Origin: Pseudomonadota bacterium
GTDB taxonomy: Bacteria; Pseudomonadota; Alphaproteobacteria; Rhizobiales; Rhizobiaceae
Length of the DNA: 35,495 nucleotides
Reading direction: 5' to 3'
Assembly: GCA_023390055.1 (NCBI GenBank)
Contig: JAEWDP010000157.1
Coordinates: 1-35,495, forward strand
Shown: piece by piece, positions 15,960 to 24,416 of the stretch
How the letters are laid out: each line of letters opens with the position of its first letter
Position numbering within the stretch: position 1 is the stretch's first letter
Made by a program: the position numbers and the translations under genes
The notes under the pieces: generated by a model
The model's database searches: none
What the model saw: the letters and a program-made list of their open reading frames with translations, nothing else
What the model was told of the DNA's origin: nothing

Positions 15960-17600
15960 TCAACGCATTGCGTCGTGAAACCATGCCTTGAGGTTTTCGA
16001 TATCGCCGGCGCTGACCTGCGGGTCGGTGAGTGCGACCCAGCAGTCGATATAGTGTTCGGGCGCGTAAATATGCCCGTAGCCCATTGGTGACGTCGTCGC
16101 GATCATCATGTCAAACAGCAACTGAAGCATTGTGACGACCGGTATCCAGGTGAGTTCGGGAGAAACGTCTGGCCCTCGTGGATCATACATCCATTCCGGC
16201 TCGCGAATTGCTGCCTCCGGTTCGAAGAAGGTAATCGGATCACTGGCATATTGAAGATAGATGAAACGTACCGGTCCCCACGGTGCGGGTTCCTGATCTG
16301 GAAACCCGGCCTGATTGGCAAAGCGTACGACAGACCCGTCACGGAACTCCGGGAGCCATTGCGGCGTGCCTTCATTACGCAGACGCGTGATGCTTTGCCA
16401 CCGCTGACTTCTAAATGGCGGACCACTCCAAAGCGCACCCTGAAACGGATCGCCGAGAATGCTATATGCGTCAACGGCCAGTTGTGAATTGAAGGCACCG
16501 AGACTCAGTCCATGAAGGTAAAGACGCGGCCGGTGCTCCTTTGGTAGGGTCGTCCAGTAGTCGTAGACGACCTCAAACAAGGCTGCCGCTGCTTCTTTCC
16601 CTTCCTCCGGCTCGACGAGAAGTGACAGCCAGCTCGAAAGATAGGAATACTGAAGGGCAACGCTCGCTACGTCCCCATCATGAAGATACTCGATCGTATC
16701 CATGGCCGCCGGATCGACCCAGCCGGTACCTGTTGGCGCAATAACAACCAGAAGGGAGCGGTCAAATGCATTTTGCCTTTGAAGTTCTTGCAATGCCAGT
16801 GCAGCTCGCTGCTGGACAGTTTCCGCATTGTTCAGGCCAACATACACCCGTACAGGTTCCGAGGCCGATCGCTTCCAGTACCTTGAGATTGCTTCCGACG
16901 TCGGACCATCAGAAATGAAGTTTCTCCCCTGGCGCCCAAGCCCTTGCCAACTGACATAAGACGACGAGCTCCCGGTTTTCCCTACCTCAGACGGCGGCGG
17001 CATATTGTCGTCGATCAGCGCATCAATCTCCCTGAAAGACGTATCAACCATATTCAGAGCAGAGCGCATCAGAACGCCCTCGCCTACCGACCAGAACAGG
17101 AGGGCTGCAAGCCCCGCACCAATGACATTGGAGACCCGGCGCGGAACGAAACGGTTGAGCCAAGCTGCAAAATACAGACACGCGATACGGAACAGCCGAC
17201 CTGCAAATAGCAGAATCAGAAAAGTCGCCAACGCAATGGCGGCCAGACTGAAGGGTGCAAACGATTCCATGCGCGGCATGTGCCAGAGCGCTCGAATGGA
17301 GTTTTGCCACTCAACTGCGTTCCACAAGGCAACGAAGCTTGCGAGAAAAGCGAGCGCAATCAGGATGGAGCCGAAACGCCGAGACGTTATTTGGGGAATT
17401 TCAAGATAGTGCCAGAGCCAGGCCAGTCCTGCCCCGATCATGTAACCGACTGCCGCACATGCTCCGGAAAGCGTTCCCTGGACAAGGTAGGATCGTGGCA
17501 TCAGGGTGGGTGTCAGTGACAAGCCAAAAAACAGAAAGCCAAATATCAGACCGGGTATGGAGAGTGAGCGCAATGTCTTCCTAACAATCCGAGTCAACAT
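15960..17600 (-). CDS. Membrane-anchored alpha/beta hydrolase (Abhydrolase_9 type)
   Basis: A 546-residue protein. The N-terminal third has about four to five membrane helices (FGFLFFGLSLTPTLMPRS at 20-37, then spans near 45-65, 78-95, 117-135 and 155-172). The C-terminal domain is an alpha/beta hydrolase with nucleophile elbow GLSLG (Ser at about 366) after RLYLHGLSLGAFNS, and VRFIYLQYASDPITFF bears a likely acidic residue. This matches the Abhydrolase_9 family of uncharacterised membrane hydrolases. Substrate is unknown. It diverges from the marR-FUSC pair across a 120-base gap, so it may share their MarR control. Its ATG at 17600 has the weak site GAAGAGGAAGATGC upstream. Confidence 0.85.
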   Translation of the reverse strand: MLTRIVRKTLRSLSIPGLIFGFLFFGLSLTPTLMPRSYLVQGTLSGACAAVGYMIGAGLAWLWHYLEIPQITSRRFGSILIALAFLASFVALWNAVEWQNSIRALWHMPRMESFAPFSLAAIALATFLILLFAGRLFRIACLYFAAWLNRFVPRRVSNVIGAGLAALLFWSVGEGVLMRSALNMVDTSFREIDALIDDNMPPPSEVGKTGSSSSYVSWQGLGRQGRNFISDGPTSEAISRYWKRSASEPVRVYVGLNNAETVQQRAALALQELQRQNAFDRSLLVVIAPTGTGWVDPAAMDTIEYLHDGDVASVALQYSYLSSWLSLLVEPEEGKEAAAALFEVVYDYWTTLPKEHRPRLYLHGLSLGAFNSQLAVDAYSILGDPFQGALWSGPPFRSQRWQSITRLRNEGTPQWLPEFRDGSVVRFANQAGFPDQEPAPWGPVRFIYLQYASDPITFFEPEAAIREPEWMYDPRGPDVSPELTWIPVVTMLQLLFDMMIATTSPMGYGHIYAPEHYIDCWVALTDPQVSAGDIENLKAWFHDAMR

Positions 17601-17684
17601 GCATCTTCCTCTTCAGAATATACGTTACTGCAATGTCGTGCCGAAGCTGAAGCATTTGAGCAAGCGATTTTACCAGGAATTACT

Positions 17685-17721
17685 TTGCAATAACAACTAT
17701 TTTGATTATCATCTATTGCAA
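17685..17721 (+). promoter_or_regulatory. marR promoter with TTGCAATA/TATTGCAA operator arms
   Basis: TTGCAATA (17685-17692) and TATTGCAA (17714-17721) are perfect inverted arms 21 bases apart. The left arm can act as a -35 (TTGCAA), and TATCAT at 17707-17712 as a -10 with a 16-base spacer. Transcription would then start at or next to the A of the marR ATG, meaning a leaderless message. A related TGCAATG lies near 17634. The arrangement suits autorepression by the MarR protein, which could also affect the divergent hydrolase gene. Confidence 0.5.
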
Positions 17722-18185
17722 TGACCATGATTTCAGAACCTGCTCGCCTTCGGTTTGGCCTTTGTCTCATGTCAATGTCGCGTCGATGGCGCCGCGCCAT
17801 TGAACAAACCCTCTCGTCAGCTGAACTGACCGATGCGACGTGGGCGCCTCTTGTTCAACTCGCGAACGGCGGCGACAATATCAGCCAGACCGAGCTCGCA
17901 AACCGTGTTGGATTGGATACGTCTTCGCTGGTGCGACTGGTCGACCTTCTTGAAGGACGCGGTTTCATCAGACGTCTCGTTGACCCGTCTGACCGAAGAG
18001 CTCGTCGAATCATACTTACTGATGCAGGACACGCAGAATATAAACGGATCCGCCAGGAAATCAGCGAGATCGAAACGCGTCTTCTGGAGGGCCTTGATAA
18101 TGAAAGGCTCTCTGCACTCATGGCGGACTTTCAGCACATAGAGACACGCATTGACGCCATCCTGAAGCAGGAACACCGGCCATGA
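17721..18185 (+). CDS. MarR-family transcriptional regulator
   Basis: This is a dimeric winged-helix repressor of 154 residues. The DNA-binding core is NISQTELANRVGLDTSSLVRLVDLLEGRGFIRRLVDPSDRRARRIILTDAG, containing the recognition helix and the wing with the DxRDRR-like motif DPSDRRARR. It overlaps the downstream FUSC gene by 4 bases (ATGA), so the two are one operon. That pairing suggests it represses the efflux gene until an aromatic or phenolic ligand binds. Starts at 17721 and 17727 are both possible. No ribosome site precedes either, consistent with leaderless translation. Confidence 0.93.
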   Translation: MTMISEPARLRFGLCLMSMSRRWRRAIEQTLSSAELTDATWAPLVQLANGGDNISQTELANRVGLDTSSLVRLVDLLEGRGFIRRLVDPSDRRARRIILTDAGHAEYKRIRQEISEIETRLLEGLDNERLSALMADFQHIETRIDAILKQEHRP

Positions 18186-20026
18186 TCTCCTGGCTTTCCA
18201 GTAATGGCTTCGATGTCGCGCGATTCCGCTTCGCGTTTCGCACGGCACTTGCATGTTGCCTGGCGGTTGTACTTGCCCAGGCATTAGGGCTGGAGCATCC
18301 ACAATGGGCAGGCATGTCGGTCTGGGCGGCATCACAACCGTTACGTGGCCAATTGATCGAAAAGAGCTTCTTCCGTTTTGCGGGTACTGTAACCGGCACA
18401 ATTATCGGTATCCTCCTCGTGTTTGCGATGGAGGTTCATCCTGTACTCCTTGTCACCGGCCTCGCATTTTGGGTCAGTCTTTGCACCTGGATCGGCAATC
18501 TTCAGCGAGGACTCGTTGGTTATGGCACAGTCCTGGCTGGATATACCGCATCAATGGTCTCCTTGCTGGATACGGCACATCCAGACCAGGTATTCCATTT
18601 GGGTGCGGACCGTTTGGCAACAGTGCTTACAGGTGTCGTCACCGCAACTGTCGTGGGCTATTTCTTTGCAAAACGGACAGATGAAGGTGATTTGCGAGGA
18701 CGGGTTCACCGCCTGCTGGCAAGCCTGCTTCGCCATCTGGCTGAGCCAACGTATGACAAGGGCCACGCAAATCGATATCTGTCTGCCCTTGCCGCCATTG
18801 AAGAAGGGCTCGATCCTCATGCGGCGGGGTCATTGCGCTCCCGTCGAGAAGTACGCTCGATACGCGGCGTACTTCTCGCCATGGTCCCCCTACTCCTCGG
18901 TGAAACGCGTGAACCGATAACCCGGCAAATGGCCCAGCGGCTTAAAGATGCTGCGAACGCCCTGGATCATGATGATATCCCTGTCACCATGCGATTGCTG
19001 GAGGCAAGTCACGCGTCAAATCTGCAAATTCCGCTGCAAAGGTTGACCCTTGCATTAGGCGTCTGGGTCGCATCTCCTGCCGGTTCAATCGATGTTAGCC
19101 GGATCAAAGGCCCACGAATTGTCCTGCATCGCGACTGGATCGGCGCGGGTGAAGCAGGATTGCGCGCTGCCGCGGCCATGCTTTTATTCGGCGCGATCTG
19201 GTTGTTGACCGGATGGAGTGTCGGACCCTACATGCTGCTTGGCCTGTCCGTCATGATTTCCGTATTTTCAAGCTTTGAGAATCCAGCGATCACAATGCGT
19301 CACATCTTTGCCGGACAGCTTCTGGGTGTCATTGGCGCAATAATCTGCCGGTGGACCGTCTGGCCCCATATGGGGGGCGAATGGCAGCAGATTATGGCAT
19401 TGTTTCCGTTTATAATGCTCGGTCCCTTTCTCGCGGCCCACCGGTATACTTTCATCGCGTCAACAGATTTCAACATGGTCTTGCTGTTGATGTCACAGCC
19501 GCATTTTCCGCTCACGGGCGAATTCAATCAGTCGGTAGCGCTCGGCCTCGCTGTCCTCGCGGCTCCCTTAACCGCTTGGGTCGGCTATCTTCTTGTCTTT
19601 CCAATCAACCTTCAACGTCGACAGGACCACCTGTTGGAGATAATGCTGCGTGATCTGGCGGCCATTGCCGGAAGTTCTGATGCACTCTCCCATCGTCAGA
19701 TATGGCAGGCTCGAACCTATCACCGTGTCCTTCGATTGGTGCGTATCTCGGATAAATTGGCAAAGGCAGAAGGAAAAGCCACGAAGAAGGGAACCTCCGT
19801 CTTGCGGGTGGCGCAAGCTACAATGCAGTGCCATGAAATTCTACAAACCCCTGATGCCCCGCCTTCATCAACCAGGTTCGCCCGATTGGCACTCGGCAGG
19901 CTCAGTCGCATCACAGCACAGCCTGAACGCGCCGCGGCAAGCTTGCAGCGACTGGCCCATCGACTGGACAAGAACGACGCCTCACTTATGTTGCAGGCAG
20001 CGAATGGGATTGCAGACATCTCCTAA
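18182..20026 (+). CDS. FUSC-family efflux protein (AaeB-like aromatic acid exporter)
   Basis: An inner-membrane protein of 614 residues with the duplicated layout of the FUSC family. A first membrane block (about 18-170, with PQWAGMSVWAASQPLRGQLIEKSFFRFAGTVTGTIIG) is followed by a soluble helical region (about 180-310). A second membrane block (about 325-475, with GWSVGPYMLLGLSVMISVFSSFENPA) and a cytosolic tail complete it. AaeB relatives export hydroxylated aromatic acids, usually with a membrane-fusion partner AaeA, which is not present here. Co-operonic with the MarR regulator through a 4-base overlap. The substrate is inferred only. Confidence 0.9.
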   Translation: MISWLSSNGFDVARFRFAFRTALACCLAVVLAQALGLEHPQWAGMSVWAASQPLRGQLIEKSFFRFAGTVTGTIIGILLVFAMEVHPVLLVTGLAFWVSLCTWIGNLQRGLVGYGTVLAGYTASMVSLLDTAHPDQVFHLGADRLATVLTGVVTATVVGYFFAKRTDEGDLRGRVHRLLASLLRHLAEPTYDKGHANRYLSALAAIEEGLDPHAAGSLRSRREVRSIRGVLLAMVPLLLGETREPITRQMAQRLKDAANALDHDDIPVTMRLLEASHASNLQIPLQRLTLALGVWVASPAGSIDVSRIKGPRIVLHRDWIGAGEAGLRAAAAMLLFGAIWLLTGWSVGPYMLLGLSVMISVFSSFENPAITMRHIFAGQLLGVIGAIICRWTVWPHMGGEWQQIMALFPFIMLGPFLAAHRYTFIASTDFNMVLLLMSQPHFPLTGEFNQSVALGLAVLAAPLTAWVGYLLVFPINLQRRQDHLLEIMLRDLAAIAGSSDALSHRQIWQARTYHRVLRLVRISDKLAKAEGKATKKGTSVLRVAQATMQCHEILQTPDAPPSSTRFARLALGRLSRITAQPERAAASLQRLAHRLDKNDASLMLQAANGIADIS

Positions 20027-20294
20027 TCGGAGATCGAACGCCTTCCGGAGCACACGCAAGACGAGGCGGCGTTGACAGCGATATCTTCGAAGACATCTGA
20101 TGTACGGCATGAAACCGGCATTTACCGCCGTATGATTTTCAGATTCTGGTTGGCAGATGAACAGGATCTTCCGGCTTGTCTATGCGACCATATTTCGGAG
20201 GTCGGCTTTTTTCTTACTCAGGCGGATGCTGATGGTTGCTGCGAGCGCAATCCGATGATCTAAGGTGATTGGATTGAAACAGTCAGGCTCAAAG

Positions 20295-21443
20295 ATGCTG
20301 ACGCTACGATTGCTGACATTCTTGATTTTGCTGATCACGCTGTCAGGCTGTGGGGGGCGCGCCGTTCTCGGGCCAATAAGCGAGCAATCAACGGCGCAAC
20401 CTTCAGCCGTTGTCCCAATCTTTCTTACCACGAACAGGCAACGAACGGATAATCCGGCAAGGCCGTACACGGCAGAACGGTCTCACACATTGAATTTTGC
20501 CGAATTCGAGATCGGGATCCCGAAGAGACATACTCCAGGGCATGTGGAGACAAGTAGCCGGGCTCCAGATCCCGCGCGGCATTTCACAGCACTCTCCTAC
20601 CACCCAATCGATAGCCGGGAAGCCATGATTGCCGACCTGAATACGGCCCTGCGGCAGCGCCAGCCTGCTGACCGCGAGATCTTCATTTTTGTCCATGGCT
20701 ATAACAACAATATAGCCGACAGCCTTTTCCGGAACGCACAGATCGTCCACGATTATGGCGTCAAGTCCGTGGCGGTCCACTATGCGTGGCCGTCTGCTGG
20801 ATCTGTACCTCTCTATGTATTCGACCGTGACAGTGTCCTTGTTGCCCGACGTGGCCTTGCCGAGACTATCGAGATCGCGGCACAGACCGAGGCAAGCCGC
20901 ATTATTATCATCGGTCATTCCATGGGTTCGTTTGTAGTCATGGAAGCACTTCGCGACCTGGCGATAAGTGGCGGCTCACGCTATCTGGAGCGATTGAGTG
21001 GCGTTATCCTCGCGGCCCCCGATATCGACGCGGATGTATTCGAGAGCCAGGTCACGGATATCGGCAATCTGCCCGATCCATTTACAATCATTGTGTCACG
21101 CCGTGACCGGGCGCTCGGGATAGCCCGACGGATCGCAGGCGGGCATCCGCGCGTCGGCAGCGGGACGGAGATTGCATCATTGCAGGAAAGAGCGATAATC
21201 GTCCTTGACGTTTCCGACCTTGATGGTGGAAGTCATGGTGTATTTGCCAGTTCAAATACACTCATGAAGCTTGTCGGCAACAATGCACTGATGCGAGCTC
21301 TGATCCGCGATGAACAGTCGGCAACGTCGCCAGGTGCGCTGGCAGAGGGAGCATCCGCGCTGGAGGAAGCTGCCTCGCTGACCATCTTCCTTCCGGCTCG
21401 CCTCTTCAGCCGTCTGTCGGCAGATGCACGCGCTGCATACTGA
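20295..21443 (+). CDS. Lipoprotein alpha/beta hydrolase (DUF900/COG4782 family)
   Basis: A predicted lipoprotein hydrolase. From ATG 20295 (AGG seven bases upstream) the precursor begins MLTLRLLTFLILLITLSGCGG, with lipobox LSGC placing the lipidated Cys at residue 19. The catalytic domain shows FVHGYNN, the GHSMG nucleophile elbow (Ser near 209) and AAPDIDADVF, the pattern of COG4782 esterase/lipase-like proteins. A GTG at 20265 would add ten residues before the signal but has no clear ribosome site. The 268-base gap before it (20027-20294) has no convincing gene. It forms no obvious operon with its neighbours, and its physiological substrate is unknown. Confidence 0.85.
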   Translation: MLTLRLLTFLILLITLSGCGGRAVLGPISEQSTAQPSAVVPIFLTTNRQRTDNPARPYTAERSHTLNFAEFEIGIPKRHTPGHVETSSRAPDPARHFTALSYHPIDSREAMIADLNTALRQRQPADREIFIFVHGYNNNIADSLFRNAQIVHDYGVKSVAVHYAWPSAGSVPLYVFDRDSVLVARRGLAETIEIAAQTEASRIIIIGHSMGSFVVMEALRDLAISGGSRYLERLSGVILAAPDIDADVFESQVTDIGNLPDPFTIIVSRRDRALGIARRIAGGHPRVGSGTEIASLQERAIIVLDVSDLDGGSHGVFASSNTLMKLVGNNALMRALIRDEQSATSPGALAEGASALEEAASLTIFLPARLFSRLSADARAAY

Positions 21444-21471
21444 ACCTCGTATCGGTAAAAATCGACATGAA

Positions 21472-21501
21472 AGGTATCTCTCTCGTGTGGTTGCGATACC
21501 T
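21472..21501. other. 7-bp inverted repeat after the lipoprotein hydrolase
   Basis: AGGTATC and GATACCT are exact arms with a 16-base loop, 29 bases past the hydrolase stop. It may be a weak terminator without a T run. The remainder of the 343-base gap 21444-21786 carries no gene that I can support. An AGCACA/TGTGCT dyad near 21678-21710 may belong to the promoter of the following amidase gene. Confidence 0.3.
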
Positions 21502-21786
21502 CATGCTTCTCACGCAATCTTGCCGCTCGACGTGGCGTCAGGATGCAACATTCTGCCCGTCTTGTACGGTCTCCAGGTTGGGTTTGTGATAAAACCAGGG
21601 CACCGGTGCGCGGGCACGAATTTTCATCAGCGCCCGGTCCAGACCTCAAGTGCGGCTCTTTACCGCCATCCTCAAAACGAGCACAATCAACTATGGTATT
21701 TTCCTGTGCTAGTTTGCCAGCGAACACCCTTCAGCGTCTGACGATAGCCAGACCTGGTAGCGAAGAAGCAACATTGGAGCAGCCTT

Positions 21787-23109
21787 ATGAACACTCAGGC
21801 CAGGATTTCTGCCACACCGCAACGAAGCGTCGTGGTTCAGGGTTTCACCAACAGCGTCCTTGACCCCGCACTGCCCATGCTCGGACCAGTCGAAAATGGT
21901 GGAACGATCATTGCAAATACCGCGCCTGGATGCTGGGGACCGATGATTACACCCCACCTGCGCGGTGGCCATGAAGTGACACAGCCGGTATATGTTGACG
22001 GCGCGGAGCCTGGTGACGGGATCGCGATACGTATCCGCGATATCACGGTCACGGCGACCGCAACGGCTTCAGGTCACGATTCTTCACCAGAAGGTTTTTG
22101 CCTCGGCGATCCCTATGTCGCAGCTCGCTGCCCGACCTGCGATGAAATTTGGCCAGAAACACATCTGGAAGGTATTGGTCAGGACGCGGTCAGATGCAAT
22201 AAATGCGGGAATCCTGTGAAGCCATTTGAGATCGTTCACGGCTATACCGTCGTATTCGACAAAACACGCCGTGTCGGCATCACTGTTTCAAAGGACGTAG
22301 CGGAGAAGATTGCACGCAATGCGCATCATTATGCAGCGCTGCCTGATGAATCGACGCAACATCCTATCCTCGCATATGCTCCTTCCGACATGCCGGGTGT
22401 CATGGTGCGAATGCGCCCCTTCCTCGGGCAATTGGGAACGACACCTTCTCACCCAATGCCGGATTCACACAATGCCGGTGACTTCGGTGCCTTTCTCGTC
22501 GACGCGCCGCATTCATACGCCATTACCGCCGAGCAACTTGCCGAGCACAAGACCGATGGACATATGGACATCGACGCCGTGCGGCCGGGTGCAATCCTGA
22601 TTGCCCCGGTAAAGGTGAAAGGTGCGGGTGTCTACATGGGCGACATGCACGCCGCTCAAGGTGACGGGGAGATTGCCGGTCATACCATGGACGTTTCCGG
22701 CAGTGTGACCCTGCAGGTGGAGGTAGTAAAAGACTACCCGATTGACGGTCCCGTTCTGTTTCCACTGCTTGAGGATCTGCCGCCGCTTGCCCGACCATTC
22801 GATGCCGACGAGCGTAGCCGAGCTGAGCGCCTGGCACATTCGTGGGGCATGAGTGCTGTTGAAGAACTGGCACCCATCTCGGTCGTCGGCACAGCCGCCA
22901 ACATGAACGCGGCAATAGACAACGGACTTGAACGTGCAGCAAAGCTTCTCAAAATGACCGTTGCGGAAGTACGCAACAGGGCCACGGTCAATGGCGCGAT
23001 TGAAATTGGCCGCGCTCCGGGCGTCATACAGGTCACTTTCCTGGCGCCGATTGATCGTCTCGACGCCGTCGGCCTGGGTAACTATGCCCGCGAACAGTAC
23101 AATCTGTAG
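21787..23109 (+). CDS. Acetamidase/formamidase family protein with four-Cys insertion
   Basis: A cytosolic amidohydrolase-type protein of 440 residues in the FmdA/AmdA family, which hydrolyses formamide or short amides to ammonia and the acid. Family features are MITPHLRGGHEVTQPVYVDGAEPGD, GHDSSPEGFCLGDP, MPDSHNAGDFGAFLVDAPHS and VYMGDMHAAQGDGEIAGHTMDVSG. Between about 115 and 140 lies CPTC-x18-CNKC, a zinc-ribbon-like insertion. GGAG sits seven bases before the ATG. The gene is alone, followed by a strong hairpin. The specific substrate is not certain; the conserved core suggests an active enzyme. Confidence 0.9.
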   Translation: MNTQARISATPQRSVVVQGFTNSVLDPALPMLGPVENGGTIIANTAPGCWGPMITPHLRGGHEVTQPVYVDGAEPGDGIAIRIRDITVTATATASGHDSSPEGFCLGDPYVAARCPTCDEIWPETHLEGIGQDAVRCNKCGNPVKPFEIVHGYTVVFDKTRRVGITVSKDVAEKIARNAHHYAALPDESTQHPILAYAPSDMPGVMVRMRPFLGQLGTTPSHPMPDSHNAGDFGAFLVDAPHSYAITAEQLAEHKTDGHMDIDAVRPGAILIAPVKVKGAGVYMGDMHAAQGDGEIAGHTMDVSGSVTLQVEVVKDYPIDGPVLFPLLEDLPPLARPFDADERSRAERLAHSWGMSAVEELAPISVVGTAANMNAAIDNGLERAAKLLKMTVAEVRNRATVNGAIEIGRAPGVIQVTFLAPIDRLDAVGLGNYAREQYNL

Positions 23110-23112
23110 AAC

Positions 23113-23149
23113 TGAGAGACGAAGAGAATGATTTTCTCTTCGTCTCTCA
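23113..23149. terminator. Long perfect hairpin, bidirectional terminator
   Basis: TGAGAGACGAAGAGAA and TTCTCTTCGTCTCTCA are exact 16-bp arms with a 5-base loop, four bases after the amidase stop. The opposing Nudix gene ends at 23234, so the hairpin can end transcription from both sides. There is no long T run, but the loop-proximal arm is T-rich. Confidence 0.75.
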
Positions 23150-23233
23150 ATCTTCGGCAAGGCGGGGCCCACACGCAATGGTTCAAACAGGCTGGCCCCA
23201 ATCCCTGGGGCCTGGCCAACCACCTCTGATATT

Positions 23234-23779
23234 TTACGGGTGCAGAAGTCCCGTCGCAATCGAGGGTGCCGGTTGCTGTACATCGGTTATAGCTGCAGAT
23301 CGCGAGAACGTTGTCAGCGCCTCTGGTGCGCCACTGATATACTCTAAAATGTCGGCAAGTTCCCGATCGCCTATAACCTCTGCGGCCTCGTCGAGGCTGA
23401 ACCAGCGTCGCTGCCGTTCCTCCCGCTCTGGCCAATTCGTCAATGTGCCGCGCACGCGCATGCCAAACAGCGTAACCCGACGATACTGTTGCGTTCCGTC
23501 AGCATAATTCTTTTCATGGTGATAGGTGGCTATGGGGCGTGTCTGAATGTCACCGATCACACCGGCTTCCTCAAAAGCTTCCAATGCTGCAGACATATAT
23601 GCGGCTCGACCCTGGATTGGCCAACCTTTCGGAACGATCCAGCGATGATGCGTTCTTGATGTAATCAAGAGCACCCGCACACAATCATGCTTGTCCCTTC
23701 TCCAAGGTATGACACCATATTGCTGTTGCGTTGCATCGCTATGTCGCGCCCGGCCGTTGTTTGCCGAATGAGTACTCAT
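23234..23779 (-). CDS. Nudix hydrolase (DIPP-like, atypical Nudix box)
   Basis: A 181-residue cytosolic Nudix-fold protein. QQYGVIPWRRD opens the domain, and IVPKGWPIQGRAAYMSAALEAFEEAGVIGD is the Nudix helix region (given here as consecutive parts PKGWPIQGRAAYM and SAALEAFEEAGV). The PKGWP start is typical of diphosphoinositol-polyphosphate-phosphohydrolase-like bacterial members. The FEEAG end keeps the metal-binding Glu pair, but the usual first Glu and the RE pair of the box are replaced (R and LE). Activity may therefore differ. It is monocistronic and convergent with the amidase gene. The tail beyond about 150 is unrelated to the fold. Confidence 0.88.
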   Translation of the reverse strand: MSTHSANNGRARHSDATQQQYGVIPWRRDKHDCVRVLLITSRTHHRWIVPKGWPIQGRAAYMSAALEAFEEAGVIGDIQTRPIATYHHEKNYADGTQQYRRVTLFGMRVRGTLTNWPEREERQRRWFSLDEAAEVIGDRELADILEYISGAPEALTTFSRSAAITDVQQPAPSIATGLLHP

Positions 23780-24277
23780 ATCCGCCCCTCCAGTAATGCG
23801 CTCGCCACGGGTCGCCGGCTGACCTTTCTCGGTGGCATGATGTTTTCACTGGAATAGACGCAGCTTAAGCGCCGGCACCATGGGCAACGGCGGGCTGCAC
23901 GAGGCAGATAACGAGTACACGAAATGCAATATTGTCTGGGTTGTGACTTTCTCACGGATACGCTCCATCGGGACGCCTGACGGTCGTCGCAGGAATGAAC
24001 CGCATTTGATGAAGTCCCGGAGCAGGTGGCGTGCGGCGATCAAGGATTCAATGAGTACCGCCCCGGGTCGAAGAACGTGCTTCGCCGGCCAGCCTCGATA
24101 TCCTGATGAACGTTTCCATACACATGATCAATATATAATATGCCAAGCTCATAAAAACAAGCCCGTCCGGCAAGACGATAGATAATTTTATCTTTCTTTT
24201 CAGTAATTTGGTGTATTTTGTTAAATCGATACGTTTTTCTTCTGTGACATGGCCATAACCGCCAACGTGCAAGGTTG
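23780..24277. other. Gene-poor intergenic stretch with AT-rich part
   Basis: No convincing coding region lies here; the open frames present lack ribosome sites and protein-like composition. Roughly 24115-24240 is markedly AT-rich, includes a TATAAT-like element near 24135 and the palindrome AGATAA-TT-TTATCT (24180-24193), and may hold an undefined promoter or small RNA. Beyond it, two hairpins end the heme operon. Confidence 0.4.
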
Positions 24278-24307
24278 CAAACAAAACTCGAAACCATCAG
24301 TTTCGAG
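24278..24307 (-). terminator. Rho-independent terminator of the heme operon (minus strand)
   Basis: On the minus strand CTCGAAAC and GTTTCGAG form an 8-bp perfect stem with a 5-base loop, followed directly by TTTTGTTT. It is 110 bases past the receptor stop and has the full intrinsic-terminator form. Confidence 0.7.
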
Positions 24308-24365
24308 CTCCCGTTCACGTTAGCCACGCTGGCAACATGCTGGCCGATGCAGTGTCTGCGCTCTA

Positions 24366-24392
24366 TTCGGCACCATTCATTGTGGTGCCGAA
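24366..24392 (-). terminator. Strong hairpin 25 bases past the heme-operon receptor stop
   Basis: TTCGGCACCA and TGGTGCCGAA are exact 10-bp arms around a 7-base loop. No T run follows on the minus strand, so it may slow or protect the transcript end before the true terminator at 24278-24307. Confidence 0.55.
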
Positions 24393-24416
24393 CAGTCGAC
24401 GCAATCGCAGATATCT

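Noticed and set aside
20072..20263. 63-codon plus-strand frame after the FUSC gene
   Set aside because: No ribosome site, no recognisable features, and it ends just before the lipoprotein gene; probably chance.
24180..24193. Palindrome AGATAA-TT-TTATCT as an iron operator
   Set aside because: It is not near the start of any gene and does not fit TGA-N9-TCA; AT-rich palindromes arise easily by chance.
24040..24327. 95-codon minus-strand frame between the Nudix and receptor genes
   Set aside because: It runs through the terminator hairpin of the heme operon, lacks a ribosome site and has a composition unlike a real protein.
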